Position numbers and translations under genes: made by a program
Assembly (NCBI RefSeq): GCF_003020115.1
Contig: NZ_PYFX01000001.1
Coordinates: 883,501 to 947,500, forward strand
DNA: 64,000 bases
Reading direction: 5' to 3'
Source of the DNA: Bradyrhizobium sp. MOS002
Lineage (GTDB): Bacteria > Pseudomonadota > Alphaproteobacteria > Rhizobiales > Xanthobacteraceae
Notes under the pieces: generated by a model
Database searches by the model: none
What the model saw: the letters and a program-made list of their open reading frames with translations, nothing else
What the model was told of the DNA's origin: nothing
In this document: positions 35,605-44,486 of the stretch, piece by piece
Position numbering within the stretch: position 1 is the first letter of the stretch
Layout: every line of letters begins with the position of its first letter

Positions 35605-37341
35605 CTACCCTGCCGCCGGCAGTGCGCTGTCCGGCGACGCGCCCCAGGGGCGGTCGGCTGAGGCGAGCCCGATCAGGCGGCCCTGGATGTAGTCGCAGCC
35701 CCAGTCGCGCAGCATGTTCGCAGCTTCTTCGTCCTGCACCCATTCGGCCACCGTCTTGATGTCGAGGCGGCGGGCGAGGTCGATCAGGGTCTGCACGAAG
35801 GCGCGGTCGTCGGCGGAACGAGTGATGTTCTGCACGAAGGCGCCGTCGATCTTCACGATGTCGACGCCGAGCTTGCGCAGATTGCGGAACGAGGTGTAGC
35901 CGGCGCCGAAATCGTCGATGGCGATGCGACTGCCGAAATTCTTCAGCCGGGTGACAAAGCCGCGCACGTCGTCGATGTCCTGGATCGCGACGGTTTCGGT
36001 GATCTCGACGATCAGCCGCTCGGCGACGCCGGGATGGGCGCGCATCAGAGATTCGATTCCCGCCCACCAATCCGGATCCATGGTGGTGTCCGGCGAAATG
36101 TTGAGGCTGAGGCAGATGTCGGGCGCGGCGGCGAGCTCGGCGACCACGAGCTCGAGCACGCGGTGATCGACCAGGCGGATCAGGCCGAGCCGTTCCGCGA
36201 CCGGCACGATGTCGGGCGCGAGCAGCACCTGGCCGTCGCCCTGATCCATCCGCACCAGGCATTCGTGAAAAGCGCACTCGCGCGAAAGGGCGGCAACCAC
36301 CGGCTCATAGGCGAGCTTGATGCGGCGCTCGTTCAGTGCGGTGACGATCTCGTCGGTGACGCGGATGTTGACGCGGCGCTGGGCGTCGCGCGCGGCATCC
36401 GGGCGCCACGCTGCAAACGAGCCGACGCGACGTTGTTTCGCGGTGTCCAGGGTCTCGTGGGCGCGATTGACCGCTTCATCGGTGTTGCGGGCATAGCGCG
36501 GCACGCTGACCGCGCCGATCGAAGCCGTGACCGACACCGGGCCGGATTTGGTCGGCACCACCTCGTCGCGGATGCCGGCGAGGAAGCGCTCGGCGGCGAC
36601 GTTCATGTCGTCGACCGTGCAGTTCTTCAGGATCAGGCCGAACTTGTTGCCGGAGAAGCGACCCAGCACGTCGCCGCCGCGCAAGCGCGCGCGAATGCGC
36701 GTGGCGACGTCGAGTATCACGGCGTCGGCAACGTCGAAGCCGAAGGCCTCGTTGACACGCGCGAGATGATCGATGCCGACCAGCATGAAGGCCGCGGTCG
36801 AGCGGAAACGGGTCGTCTCTTCGATGGCCTCGGCCAGCGCGGCGATCAGATGCGAGCGATTGAGCTCGCCCGTCAGCGGATCGAGCCGGGCCAGCTTCGT
36901 CAGTTCCTCGTCGCGGGCGTGGCGTTCATTGTTGATGCGGACTGAGCCGATCGCACGCACCGGGCGGCCGTCGGGGCCGGCGAACCAGCGGCCGGTCTCT
37001 TCGATCCAGACCACGGGATCGGCGGCGCTCATGCGCACGCCGTACTCGACCCGATAGGGCGTGCCGTCGGCGCCATGCACGGCTGAGGTCTGCGCCAGCG
37101 CGGCGGTCCGCAGCGATTGCGCGGGCTCGATCAGCCTGGCGAATTCGGCGCCGGTGGCCAGCCGCTCGGCGGGAATTCCGGGGAAGATGGCGCCGACCTG
37201 CTCACCCCAGACGATGGCATCGCTGGCGATGTCCCAGGCGAACACGGCCTGACCGAGGGCGGCCAGGATGTCGGAGGCTTGCGGCAATGCGGGGGTCAAA
37301 ATCGCCTCGTTTCGGGACAGCGGGGAGTCCTGAGTCGGCAC
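35605..37341 (-). CDS. Degenerate GGDEF plus EAL protein (probable c-di-GMP phosphodiesterase)
   Basis: A 578-residue soluble protein: a PAS-like start (about 25-140), a GGDEF domain whose signature is degraded to SGNKF in GRFSGNKFGLI (about 226-236), and an EAL domain (about 320-570). The EAL motif itself reads ECL (HECLVRM), but the metal and catalytic residues are present: SLNIS, VEITET, AIDDFGAGYTSF, KIDGAFV and the Glu in VAEWVQDEE. So cyclase activity is unlikely, and phosphodiesterase activity, perhaps gated by the GGDEF part, is likely. The start is a GTG at 37341. It is convergent with the four-PAS protein. Confidence 0.87.
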   Translation of the reverse strand: MPTQDSPLSRNEAILTPALPQASDILAALGQAVFAWDIASDAIVWGEQVGAIFPGIPAERLATGAEFARLIEPAQSLRTAALAQTSAVHGADGTPYRVEYGVRMSAADPVVWIEETGRWFAGPDGRPVRAIGSVRINNERHARDEELTKLARLDPLTGELNRSHLIAALAEAIEETTRFRSTAAFMLVGIDHLARVNEAFGFDVADAVILDVATRIRARLRGGDVLGRFSGNKFGLILKNCTVDDMNVAAERFLAGIRDEVVPTKSGPVSVTASIGAVSVPRYARNTDEAVNRAHETLDTAKQRRVGSFAAWRPDAARDAQRRVNIRVTDEIVTALNERRIKLAYEPVVAALSRECAFHECLVRMDQGDGQVLLAPDIVPVAERLGLIRLVDHRVLELVVAELAAAPDICLSLNISPDTTMDPDWWAGIESLMRAHPGVAERLIVEITETVAIQDIDDVRGFVTRLKNFGSRIAIDDFGAGYTSFRNLRKLGVDIVKIDGAFVQNITRSADDRAFVQTLIDLARRLDIKTVAEWVQDEEAANMLRDWGCDYIQGRLIGLASADRPWGASPDSALPAAG

Positions 37342-37392
37342 AGGATAAAGCCAGATTCGCCATTGACCCTAGGCAAAGTTGATAAACAATTT

Positions 37393-37407
37393 GGAAACCA
37401 CGTTTCC
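37393..37407. promoter_or_regulatory. Inverted repeat between the EAL gene and a small rightward gene
   Basis: GGAAAC-CAC-GTTTCC is a perfect 6-bp inverted repeat with a 3-base centre, in an AT-rich spot 52 bases upstream of the leftward EAL gene and 114 bases upstream of the small rightward gene. It may be an operator, but no regulator can be named. Confidence 0.35.
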
Positions 37408-37520
37408 TCACGCGCAGGAACCAAACCGGCCCGCCCGGCATAGGCCTTGCGAGTACATGACACGCACCGGCGCCAGCGTCTCGAAATGAGACGATCTTTG
37501 CCGGGTCAACGGTGATTGCG

Positions 37521-37781
37521 ATGTTCAGTACCGATCGATCGAACGCGTCGGACAACGGCCCGGGCTCGGCCCTGGTGCCGCTGCTGCCGATTTTGCAGTG
37601 GGTGCACAAGGCACCGCTGCCGCGCCCCGATCCCAGCTTCGTCACCCAGCTCATCGCCAATGCCGAGCACCTGCCCCAGGCGAGCCGGCTCCGCCGCGCG
37701 TCTTCCGAGGATGCGCAGGTCGCCTATGGCAGCAAGCGCCCGCTTCCGAGCGTCACTGCGCGTACGCGGCAGATGGCTTGA
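37521..37781 (+). CDS. Small conserved-looking hypothetical protein
   Basis: An 86-residue soluble protein starting MFSTDRSNASD, with no membrane segment, Cys or known motif. It contains VPLLPILQWVHKAPLPRP and a basic end (RLRRASSEDAQ). It lies alone between two leftward genes, and its composition is that of a real protein rather than of a shadow. I do not recognise a family. The ATG at 37521 is chosen over a GTG nine bases earlier. Confidence 0.55.
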   Translation: MFSTDRSNASDNGPGSALVPLLPILQWVHKAPLPRPDPSFVTQLIANAEHLPQASRLRRASSEDAQVAYGSKRPLPSVTARTRQMA

Positions 37782-37787
37782 AATAGC

Positions 37788-38420
37788 TCAGCGCGGCGCG
37801 TCGGGAGACGGCTGCGTGCCGTTGCCCGGCTGCAAGTGCGGCGAGGGGATTTCCGGCGAGGGCGTGCTCTGGACCGGCTTCGGCGCGGGATGATCCATCA
37901 GCACGGATTCGGCCACCGACTGCGCGGAAGGTGCGGATGCGGGCGGGGCAACGACCGGCTCGAACTTGGGCTCGACCACCGCTTCATCGACTGCCGCTTC
38001 AGCCTGACGTCTGGCCTTGCGCGGCGCTGGTGCCGTTTCGGCGACATAAGCGACGCGGCGGCGCGTGCGCTGGGCGATGCCGCCGAGGAAATCGGCCATC
38101 GCGAGCAGCACCAGAAGGAAATAGGTGGAGTTGCCAAATTTCGGCCACATCACGAATTCGGCCGCAGCTGCGCCGAACACGATCAGCGACAGCAAATGAT
38201 CCATCAGGAATTTCGAGCCGGGCCGCGCGCCCTTGACCACTTCGAGCAGCAGCAGCACGACACCTAGCGCGAGCATCACGTCGGAGAGCGTGACCGGCCA
38301 GGCCTCGCCCGTGATCATCGGCACCTTGAACAGCACGTCCGTAAAGGACACGCTCGGCATCAGGAAGGCGATGATGTTGTAGACCGCGAGCGGGATCAGG
38401 AGCAGCGGGAAACCGACCAT
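37788..38420 (-). CDS. Hypothetical membrane protein with proline-rich C-terminus
   Basis: A 210-residue protein with about three or four N-terminal transmembrane helices (VGFPLLLIPLAVYNIIAFLM; TLSDVMLALGVVLLLLEVV; LLSLIVFGAAAAEFVMW; YFLLVLLAMADFLGGI), then a basic stretch and a cytoplasmic or periplasmic tail of about 85 residues rich in Pro, Ala and Val. No domain is recognised. Start: the ATG at 38420 has GAGAAGG ten bases upstream. An alternative ATG at 38501 would add 27 basic residues (MTVTAAERMLRRR) but has no clear ribosome site. Confidence 0.7.
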   Translation of the reverse strand: MVGFPLLLIPLAVYNIIAFLMPSVSFTDVLFKVPMITGEAWPVTLSDVMLALGVVLLLLEVVKGARPGSKFLMDHLLSLIVFGAAAAEFVMWPKFGNSTYFLLVLLAMADFLGGIAQRTRRRVAYVAETAPAPRKARRQAEAAVDEAVVEPKFEPVVAPPASAPSAQSVAESVLMDHPAPKPVQSTPSPEIPSPHLQPGNGTQPSPDAPR

Positions 38421-38524
38421 CGGCGAAATGCCTTCTCGATCAAGATATCCAGACAGGACAATGCGGCGGCGAAGCATTCGCTCCGCCGCCGTCACTGTCA
38501 TATCTCATGGGTTGGCCGAAATCA

Positions 38525-38545
38525 GGCAGGCCCGATCGTCCTGCC
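38525..38545 (-). terminator. Possible hairpin terminator after rpmF
   Basis: GGCAGG/CCTGCC arms with a 9-base loop lie 17 bases beyond the rpmF stop in the leftward direction. The stem is short and only a weak T stretch follows, so this is tentative. Confidence 0.3.
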
Positions 38546-38562
38546 CACAGAAAGGTCCTGAC

Positions 38563-38745
38563 TCAGGACTCTTTCTTCTTCAGGACCTGACGGCCCTTGT
38601 ACATGCCGGTCTTGAGGTCGAGATGATGCGGACGACGGAGTTCGCCGGAATCCTTGTCTTCCACATAGGTCGGCTTCTTGATGGCGTCAGCCGAGCGGCG
38701 CATGCCACGGCGCGACGGCGAGGTTTTTCTTCTCGGAACGGCCAT
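38563..38745 (-). CDS. rpmF: 50S ribosomal protein L32
   Basis: A 60-residue basic ribosomal protein. It begins [20 protein letters not shown], the L32 signature, and ends [11 protein letters not shown] as in other Rhizobiales. The family zinc-binding cysteines are absent, as is usual for the alphaproteobacterial form. It stands downstream of mtgA on the same strand but across a 169-base gap, so it probably has its own promoter. Confidence 0.97.
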   Translation of the reverse strand: MAVPRRKTSPSRRGMRRSADAIKKPTYVEDKDSGELRRPHHLDLKTGMYKGRQVLKKKES

Positions 38746-38862
38746 TTCAGTATCCTCTAGGGATTGGTGTCATCAGGGCATCGTCCGCGAAGGGACGGCT
38801 CAGCACCCGCAAACCGAGGCGAGCTGAATGCCGGTCAAGGCCGGGCTTATAGAGGAAGGCCT

Positions 38863-38878
38863 GCCCTAAATCTAGGGC
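38863..38878. promoter_or_regulatory. Inverted repeat between mtgA and rpmF
   Basis: GCCCTA-AATC-TAGGGC is a perfect 6-bp inverted repeat just after the mtgA stop (leftward) and ahead of rpmF. In the leftward sense it is followed by AGGCCTTCCTCTATAAG, which includes a TATAAG that could be the rpmF -10 box. It may be the end of the mtgA message or an operator. Confidence 0.4.
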
Positions 38879-38914
38879 TCTGGGCCGGAAAATGCGCCCG
38901 AAAAGGACCCGAAA

Positions 38915-39589
38915 TCAGCGATTCTCCCGCCAGCAGGTCGAAAGCGAGCTGGCCTGCGCCCTCGCCACATAGGTCCCGGCCAGCCGCCGGACGCCCGGTC
39001 CAGGCGTCCTGGCGCTGCGTTTGACCGGATTCGGCAGGATCGAGGCCAGAAGCGCCGCCTCCCGGGGGGAGAGGTTCGCCGCCGACTTGCCGAAGGCATA
39101 GGCGCTGGCCGCCTCGGCCCCAAATTGGCCCTGCGGGCCGAGCTCGGCGATATTGAGGTAAATCTCGAGAATCCGAGCCTTGGGCAGGACGAGATCGATC
39201 CACAGCGCCAACGGGAATTCCAGCGCCTTGCGGACAAAGTCCCGCCCCTGCCAGAGAAACAGGTTTTTCGCCACTTGCTGGGTGATGGTGGACGCACCCC
39301 GGAACGGGGTGCCGTCCTCCCGGGCATCGTCGACCGCCTCACGCAGCGCACCCCAGTCGATGCCGTGATGCTTGCAGAAATGGGCGTCCTCGGCCGCCAC
39401 CACCGAGCGTGGCAGCGAGGGCGACATCGCCGCCAGATCGATCCATTCCCGCTGCATCGGCGCACCTCGAAGCGAGCGCCAGGCCATCAGCGTCGAAACG
39501 GGATGGCCGGTGCGGTAGAACGGCGCGACGACATAGGGCGCGAGAGCCGCGACCGCGAGCACCAGGAGAAGGATTTTGACGACGCGCAA
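38915..39589 (-). CDS. mtgA: Monofunctional peptidoglycan glycosyltransferase
   Basis: A 224-residue inner-membrane enzyme that polymerises lipid II into glycan strands. One N-terminal transmembrane helix (about 4-22) is followed by the GT51 domain: catalytic Glu in [15 protein letters not shown], then [33 protein letters not shown] and [12 protein letters not shown], all conserved. It lacks a transpeptidase domain, as MtgA does. The start is a TTG with GGAAAGG upstream. It is divergent from the farnesyl diphosphate synthase gene, whose product feeds the lipid carrier used by this enzyme. Confidence 0.93.
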   Translation of the reverse strand: MRVVKILLLVLAVAALAPYVVAPFYRTGHPVSTLMAWRSLRGAPMQREWIDLAAMSPSLPRSVVAAEDAHFCKHHGIDWGALREAVDDAREDGTPFRGASTITQQVAKNLFLWQGRDFVRKALEFPLALWIDLVLPKARILEIYLNIAELGPQGQFGAEAASAYAFGKSAANLSPREAALLASILPNPVKRSARTPGPGVRRLAGTYVARAQASSLSTCWRENR

Positions 39590-39749
39590 ATCAACCTTTC
39601 CGGCGCAGAACGAAACGCGGCCACAAGCCCGGCATTAAGTCTGTGATAATTCGGGCCTTTTCCAGCACTTTTTAGGCCTTCCAAACGATTGACTGAGGCG
39701 GGCGCATAAAGGATTGTCCCGCCGAATTTTAGTTCTGGAGCCCTTCTTG

Positions 39750-40673
39750 ATGACCGGCACGTCCCCGTCCGATTTCGCCAAACGTCTGGACAAGACCGCT
39801 GATGACACCGAAGCCCTGCTCGGGCGCCTGCTGTCGGACGACATCCTGCCCGATGAGATCGCCCGGCCCAAGCGACTGATGGACGCAATGCGCTATTCGA
39901 GCCTCAACGGCGGCAAGCGCCTGCGGCCCTTCCTGGTGGTCGAGAGCGCGGCCGTGTTCGGCGTGACGCGCGAAGCCGCGCTGCTCGCCGGTGCGGCGCT
40001 CGAGTGCATCCACTGCTATTCGCTGATCCATGACGATCTGCCGGCGATGGACAATTCGGACCTGCGCCGCGGCCGCCCGACCCTGCACAAGAAGACCGAC
40101 GACGCGACGGCGATCCTCGCCGGCGACGGCCTCCTGACGCTCGCCTTCGACATCATCACCCGCGACGAGATCCATCGCGACGCCAATGTGCGGCTCCTGC
40201 TGACCCGCGCACTGGCGCGCTGCGCCGGCATCGGCGGCATGGTCGGCGGTCAGATCCTCGATCTCGCCGGCGAAGGCCGCTTTGGCGACCGTGAGCCGGT
40301 CGACGTCGCCCGTCTTCAGCAGATGAAGACCGGGGCTCTGCTGCGCTACGGCTGTATCGCCGGTGCGATCCTCGGCCAGGCCTCGCAAAAGGAATATCAG
40401 GCGCTCGACGATTACGGCCGCGCGCTCGGCGAGGCCTTCCAGATCGCCGACGATCTGCTCGACGTCGAAGGAGATGCAGCGGCGCTCGGCAAGCCCTCGG
40501 GCCAGGACGCCGCGCTCGGCAAGACCACCTTCGTCACCCAGCTCGGAATCGAGGGCGCCAGGCAGCGGGTCCGCGACCTGCTCGCGCGGGCTGACAGCGC
40601 CGTGTCGATCTTCGGCGATCGGGCCGCAGTGCTGCAAGCGGCCGCGCGGTTCGTCGCCGAACGCAAGAACTAG
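39750..40673 (+). CDS. ispA: Farnesyl diphosphate synthase (short-chain polyprenyl synthetase)
   Basis: A 307-residue cytoplasmic prenyltransferase condensing isopentenyl diphosphate with dimethylallyl and geranyl diphosphate. First aspartate-rich motif: IHDDLPAMDNSDLRRG. Second: AFQIADDLLDVEGD. GGKRLRPFL binds the diphosphate. The length and the residues before the first Asp motif (CIHCYSLIHDD) fit bacterial FPP synthase. The ATG at 39750 has a GGAG site; an upstream in-frame ATG at 39714 lacks one. The DUF1345 gene starts seven bases after the stop. Confidence 0.92.
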   Translation: MTGTSPSDFAKRLDKTADDTEALLGRLLSDDILPDEIARPKRLMDAMRYSSLNGGKRLRPFLVVESAAVFGVTREAALLAGAALECIHCYSLIHDDLPAMDNSDLRRGRPTLHKKTDDATAILAGDGLLTLAFDIITRDEIHRDANVRLLLTRALARCAGIGGMVGGQILDLAGEGRFGDREPVDVARLQQMKTGALLRYGCIAGAILGQASQKEYQALDDYGRALGEAFQIADDLLDVEGDAAALGKPSGQDAALGKTTFVTQLGIEGARQRVRDLLARADSAVSIFGDRAAVLQAAARFVAERKN

Positions 40674-40680
40674 CCGCGCG

Positions 40681-41370
40681 ATGACGGGCGGCACCAAAGA
40701 GGATCCCGCCCTCGTCCGCTTCCGCCAGATGTCGCGGCCGATGCGGCTGATCTACGCCCGGCCGCGAACGTTCATCTCACTTGCCGTCGGCATCATCGTC
40801 TGCCTGCTTATGCCAGGCTCACCCCGGCTCACGACGCGGCTTGTGCTCGGCTGGGATGCGCTGATCGCGGTCTATCTCGTGCTGGTCTATGCAATGATGC
40901 TTTGCAACGATCACCAGCATATCCGTAGAAGCGCCGCGATGCAGGACGATGGCCGCTTTGTGATCCTGCTGGTGACGGCGATCGGCGCGTTTGCGAGCAT
41001 CGCAGCCATTGTCGCCGAGCTCGGCGTCCACCGCGGCGCCGCGGAGCTGACCATCGCGATCAGCACCATCGCGCTGTCCTGGGCCGCCGTGCATACGACC
41101 TTCGCGCTGCATTACGCGCATGATTATTATCGTCACCCAACGCCGGGCGGCCTTCAGTTTCCGAGTGGGGATAAGGAAGACCACGCGGATTATTGGGACT
41201 TCGTCTATTTCTCGTTCGTGATCGGCATGACCGCGCAGGTCTCCGACGTCGGCATCACCGACAAGACCATCCGCCGCACCGCCACCGCGCACGGCATCAT
41301 CTCATTCATCTACAACACGGCCTTGCTGGCGCTGACTGTCAACATCGCGGCGAGCGCGATTTCGACCTGA
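40681..41370 (+). CDS. DUF1345 integral membrane protein
   Basis: A 229-residue inner-membrane protein with about five helices. The family features are LSWAAVHTTFALHYAHDYY and WDFVYFSFVIGMTAQVSDV. The function of DUF1345 proteins is unknown. The ATG at 40681 lies just after the ispA stop and the two are probably co-transcribed. The conserved His/Asp-rich segment (HYAHDYYRHP, then DHADYWDF) might bind metal. Confidence 0.8.
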   Translation: MTGGTKEDPALVRFRQMSRPMRLIYARPRTFISLAVGIIVCLLMPGSPRLTTRLVLGWDALIAVYLVLVYAMMLCNDHQHIRRSAAMQDDGRFVILLVTAIGAFASIAAIVAELGVHRGAAELTIAISTIALSWAAVHTTFALHYAHDYYRHPTPGGLQFPSGDKEDHADYWDFVYFSFVIGMTAQVSDVGITDKTIRRTATAHGIISFIYNTALLALTVNIAASAIST

Positions 41371-41386
41371 ACTCACTCCCGCAATC

Positions 41387-43219
41387 CTAGTTACAGACCT
41401 CGGCATTGGCATCGTTGCCGGGGCCGCCGCCGCCGCGATATTCGAGATGGCAGCCGCGGTTGACCGGACGGCAGCCGCCGCTATTGCAGAACATCTGCCC
41501 GCCACTCGAGCGACGGCTGGCGCCAGCGGCGGCAGCAATGCCGGCAGCGCCACCAAAGCCGCCCGCCGCTTCTGCAGCCGCACCGCCGGCTTGACGACGC
41601 TGCCGTGCGGGACGCTCGTCGCCGTCGTCACGCTTTGCGGTCGCAGGCTTGGCGGTCGCGGGCTTGGCGGCACGCTGCTTCTCACACTCGTTGTCGTCGT
41701 TGAGCGCATAGCCATCGCGGCAGACGATCTTGGTGCACTTGTCGCCGTCGGCCTTGAAGCCGTGCTCGCAAACCAGCGGACAGACGCGCGACTGTTTCGA
41801 CTTGACCGTGTCGAGCGCATCGGTGCTCGCCACCTTCACGTCGAGCTTGGTGCCGGCATAACGGTTGAACTGCGACAACGAGCGCTGTGCGGACGTGGTC
41901 CAGTTGCCGTCGGCGGCGCCGGAGAAGCAGCCGACGCGGCCGAGTTCGGTCTGCACCGAGCGGCTGAGATCGGCCGGCGCGGTGGCCGGCGTCAGCGACG
42001 CGACGTTGGTGCCGGCTGGGCTCGCCGTGCTGGCGGGCGCTGCACCCGGCGCCGCGGCGGCGAGATTGACGCGCTGCTGCTCGGCGGCGGCCGCCTGCTG
42101 CTGCGCCTGCTCCTTGGCCTTTTGCGCGGCAAGCTGTACCTGCTCTGCGGCCTTCGCATCGGCGGCTGCCTTGGCCTGCGTATCCTTCTGCGCGCCAAGT
42201 GCGGCGAGACGATCGCGCTCGGCCTCGGCCTGCTTGGCCTTCTCGGTGGCCGCCGCATGAGCCTGCTCGGCGCCGATTTTTTCGACCTGAAGCTTGGCGA
42301 GGCTCGCATAGAAGCCGTCGGGATGCTGGGCAAGGAAGGCATCCCACGCCGGCCTGTTGCCGACCTGGAGCGCGAGCTCGTAATCGCGGCGAATGTCAGC
42401 CTGAGGGTTCGGCGCGGGCGCAGCGGCAGCCGCAGCGGTCACCTTGACCGGCACCAGCGGCACGTCTTCGCCGCCGAGCGAGCCATAGACGAACGGCTCC
42501 TGCTTGTTACCTGTCGACTTGAGCACGTCGTCGCGCACGAAGCCGAAGGCGCGGCGGACGTCGAGGCCGGGCGTCGTCAGATGCTTCGACAGCGCCACGG
42601 TGAAGGGGCTGTTCGCACCGTCGCCGTCCTGCGCCGTGAAGCCGGCCTTGGCCGAATAGGCGATCAGCGTGTTGGAGCTGGTCGGCTCAACCTGGGCGAG
42701 GCCGCGGCCGATGCCGCGCGAGGCGACCGTGCGCTTCATGGTCTTGCCGAACGGATTGTCACGGCAGGCATCCAGGATCACCAGGCGAAGCTGCTTGGCC
42801 GGTTCGACCGCGACCAGGACGCGGTCGAGGGAGAGCGCCTCGTCAAAGACGTCGGTGTCACGCTCCAGCTTGGCGTCGACAGGGATCAGATAATTCGAGC
42901 CTTCGACCTCGATGCCGTGGCCGGCATAATAGACCACGGCGATATCGGCATCGCGCGTGCCGTCGGCGAATTCGCGCAGCACACGCCGGGTTTCCTGCGC
43001 CGTCAGATCGCGCCGGGAATCGACGATGTCGAACCCGGCCTCCTTCAGCGTCCTGGCCATCACCGAACCGTCATTGACGGGGTTCGTAAGCGACGGCGCA
43101 TGCTGATAGGCGGAGTTGGCGATCACCAGCGCGACGCGCTTCCCGGCCAAAGCGGGGCCGGTGCCGAATAGCAGCGCGACGGCGAGGAGAAGTGGGCAAA
43201 GTCTGAGCAGTTTGCGCAT
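41387..43219 (-). CDS. Caspase-like (C14, orthocaspase/metacaspase-type) secreted protein
   Basis: A 610-residue protein with a signal peptide (about 1-25, ending ALA) and a caspase-fold domain (about 27-245). The His/Cys dyad is complete: H101 in YYAGHGIE and C152 in LDACRDNPF. After it come a long Ala/Gln/Lys-rich coiled-coil-like linker (about 285-410), a helical region beginning near 425 (VQTELGRVGCFSGAADG), a Cys-rich segment (CPLVCEHGFKADGDKCTKIV), a Gly/Ala-rich stretch and a C-terminal patch with four more Cys. Cleavage after Arg/Lys is usual for bacterial members; the natural substrate is unknown. The gene converges with the DUF1345 gene. Confidence 0.85.
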   Translation of the reverse strand: MRKLLRLCPLLLAVALLFGTGPALAGKRVALVIANSAYQHAPSLTNPVNDGSVMARTLKEAGFDIVDSRRDLTAQETRRVLREFADGTRDADIAVVYYAGHGIEVEGSNYLIPVDAKLERDTDVFDEALSLDRVLVAVEPAKQLRLVILDACRDNPFGKTMKRTVASRGIGRGLAQVEPTSSNTLIAYSAKAGFTAQDGDGANSPFTVALSKHLTTPGLDVRRAFGFVRDDVLKSTGNKQEPFVYGSLGGEDVPLVPVKVTAAAAAAPAPNPQADIRRDYELALQVGNRPAWDAFLAQHPDGFYASLAKLQVEKIGAEQAHAAATEKAKQAEAERDRLAALGAQKDTQAKAAADAKAAEQVQLAAQKAKEQAQQQAAAAEQQRVNLAAAAPGAAPASTASPAGTNVASLTPATAPADLSRSVQTELGRVGCFSGAADGNWTTSAQRSLSQFNRYAGTKLDVKVASTDALDTVKSKQSRVCPLVCEHGFKADGDKCTKIVCRDGYALNDDNECEKQRAAKPATAKPATAKRDDGDERPARQRRQAGGAAAEAAGGFGGAAGIAAAAGASRRSSGGQMFCNSGGCRPVNRGCHLEYRGGGGPGNDANAEVCN

Positions 43220-43399
43220 GACACGACTTCCGAGTTCAGGGCAGTTCGAGCCCCTTTGGGACGGCTTTAGCAGGGTCCGTCGCGGACGCTTGTGACGGAG
43301 GTCACGAAGGTGGCGCCGGCGGCGGGCCGAAAGACCCCTTTTGTTTGTCGCGCCAGTCCGGCCGCGGTTCGCCGCGAAACAGGTGCGCAGCAGGTTCCC

Positions 43400-43828
43400 T
43401 CAGGCATCCCCGATATGGCCCCGATATTGAGGCAGATTGTCCGTAATCTCGTGCCAGGGCGCCTTCGAGCCCACGAAAATGTGGGCGCTCGGTCGGATGG
43501 AGGGGACATCGACCAGGGTTCCCATGGCGACATGGACCCATTTTCCCTCGCGCACCCGGGAATAAAGCAGCGAGCCGCAGCGGGCGCAGTGGACGTCGTG
43601 GGTGGTGTCGTCACCGTAGATGGTGCGCTGGTCTTCGCCTCTGATGATGCGGAGCTTGCTGTGCTCGATGCCGGCGAACGGCTTGAAGGCGGCGCCGGTG
43701 GTGCGGCGGCAATCCGAGCAGTGGCAGTTCATCGCATAGGAGAACGCGTCCGCCACCTCGTAGCGCACGGCGCGGCAGTAGCATTCGCCGATCAGGAAGG
43801 AAGCGTTCGAATTCTCTGATCCGGTCAT
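43400..43828 (-). CDS. GFA (glutathione-dependent formaldehyde-activating)-fold zinc protein
   Basis: A 142-residue CENP-V/GFA domain protein. All zinc ligands are present: GECYCRAVRYE, NCHCSDCRR and CARCGSLLYSR. The family is named for an enzyme that speeds S-hydroxymethylglutathione formation, but most members have no proven activity. The ATG at 43828 gives the family length; upstream in-frame residues are not conserved-looking. The gene is divergent from the NTF2-like gene, with 92 bases between them. Confidence 0.88.
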   Translation of the reverse strand: MTGSENSNASFLIGECYCRAVRYEVADAFSYAMNCHCSDCRRTTGAAFKPFAGIEHSKLRIIRGEDQRTIYGDDTTHDVHCARCGSLLYSRVREGKWVHVAMGTLVDVPSIRPSAHIFVGSKAPWHEITDNLPQYRGHIGDA

Positions 43829-43920
43829 TACAGCGTCCCTGCGCAAATGGTACGGACACCATAGCGCATTTTGACGTGTACGACTAAGTTCGCCCCGAGC
43901 CATCATTCAAAGGGATGACC

Positions 43921-44295
43921 ATGAGCCAGAACCGTTCGAGCGTCGAAGCCGTCGTGCAATCTTACTTCGACGGACTTTACGAGGGCGATGCCGAAAAACT
44001 TGGCGCCATCTTCCACCCCTCCGCCGATTTGCGCTGGGTCGAGAAGGGCGAGCTGCAGGTGCTGACCGTGCCGGACTGGCTCGACCGCGTGCGCAAGCGT
44101 CCCTCCGGCAAGGCCGAAGGCAAGGCGCGCGAGGATTTCATCGTCACCATCGACCGTTCGGACGACAAGACCGCCTTCATCAAGGTCCGGTGCCAATTGC
44201 CGCCGCGTTTTTTCACCGACTATCTGGTGGCGATGAAGCTCGCCGACGGCTGGCAGATCGTGTCGAAGTCCTATCGGTATGACCTGCGGGAGTGA
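43921..44295 (+). CDS. NTF2-like (lumazine-binding-like) protein
   Basis: A 124-residue protein with the cone-shaped NTF2/SnoaL fold: VQSYFDGLYEGDAEKLGAIF, then alternating strands and a final WQIVSKSYRYDL. Such proteins bind small hydrophobic ligands or act as isomerases; no catalytic residues can be assigned here. The ATG at 43921 is preferred because AAAGGG lies six bases before it and directly abuts the alternative ATG at 43915. It is followed by repeat A copy 3. Confidence 0.75.
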   Translation: MSQNRSSVEAVVQSYFDGLYEGDAEKLGAIFHPSADLRWVEKGELQVLTVPDWLDRVRKRPSGKAEGKAREDFIVTIDRSDDKTAFIKVRCQLPPRFFTDYLVAMKLADGWQIVSKSYRYDLRE

Positions 44296-44347
44296 GGGGC
44301 TTAGTCTTCCGCTGCCCGAAATCTGGCGCACTCGTCCCACATCCTCC

Positions 44348-44425
44348 GTCATTGCGAGCGCAGCGAAGCAATCCAGAGTCTTTCCGCGGAGGTAGACTGG
44401 ATTGCTTCGCTGCGCTCGCAATGAC
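44348..44425. repeat. Intergenic palindromic repeat, family A copy 3
   Basis: CATTGCGAGCGCAGCGAAGC, continuing to AATCCAGA, with its inverted copy ending GCTCGCAATGAC. It lies between the NTF2-like and beta-lactamase genes, both rightward. The frame of the beta-lactamase happens to stay open through it, which could mislead start calling. Confidence 0.85.
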
Positions 44426-44486
44426 GATGCGGATGGAGTGCATGCCGCATCTCCACCCCGCCCCCGTCTCGCTCAAAAGGTCCCCC

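Noticed and set aside
41447..43171. 574-codon rightward open frame
   Set aside because: Opposite the caspase-like gene; Gly/Arg/Leu-rich shadow without motifs.
44292..44486. N-terminal extension of the beta-lactamase
   Set aside because: The frame runs through repeat A copy 3; the ATG at 44487 has a ribosome site and starts the Tat signal directly.
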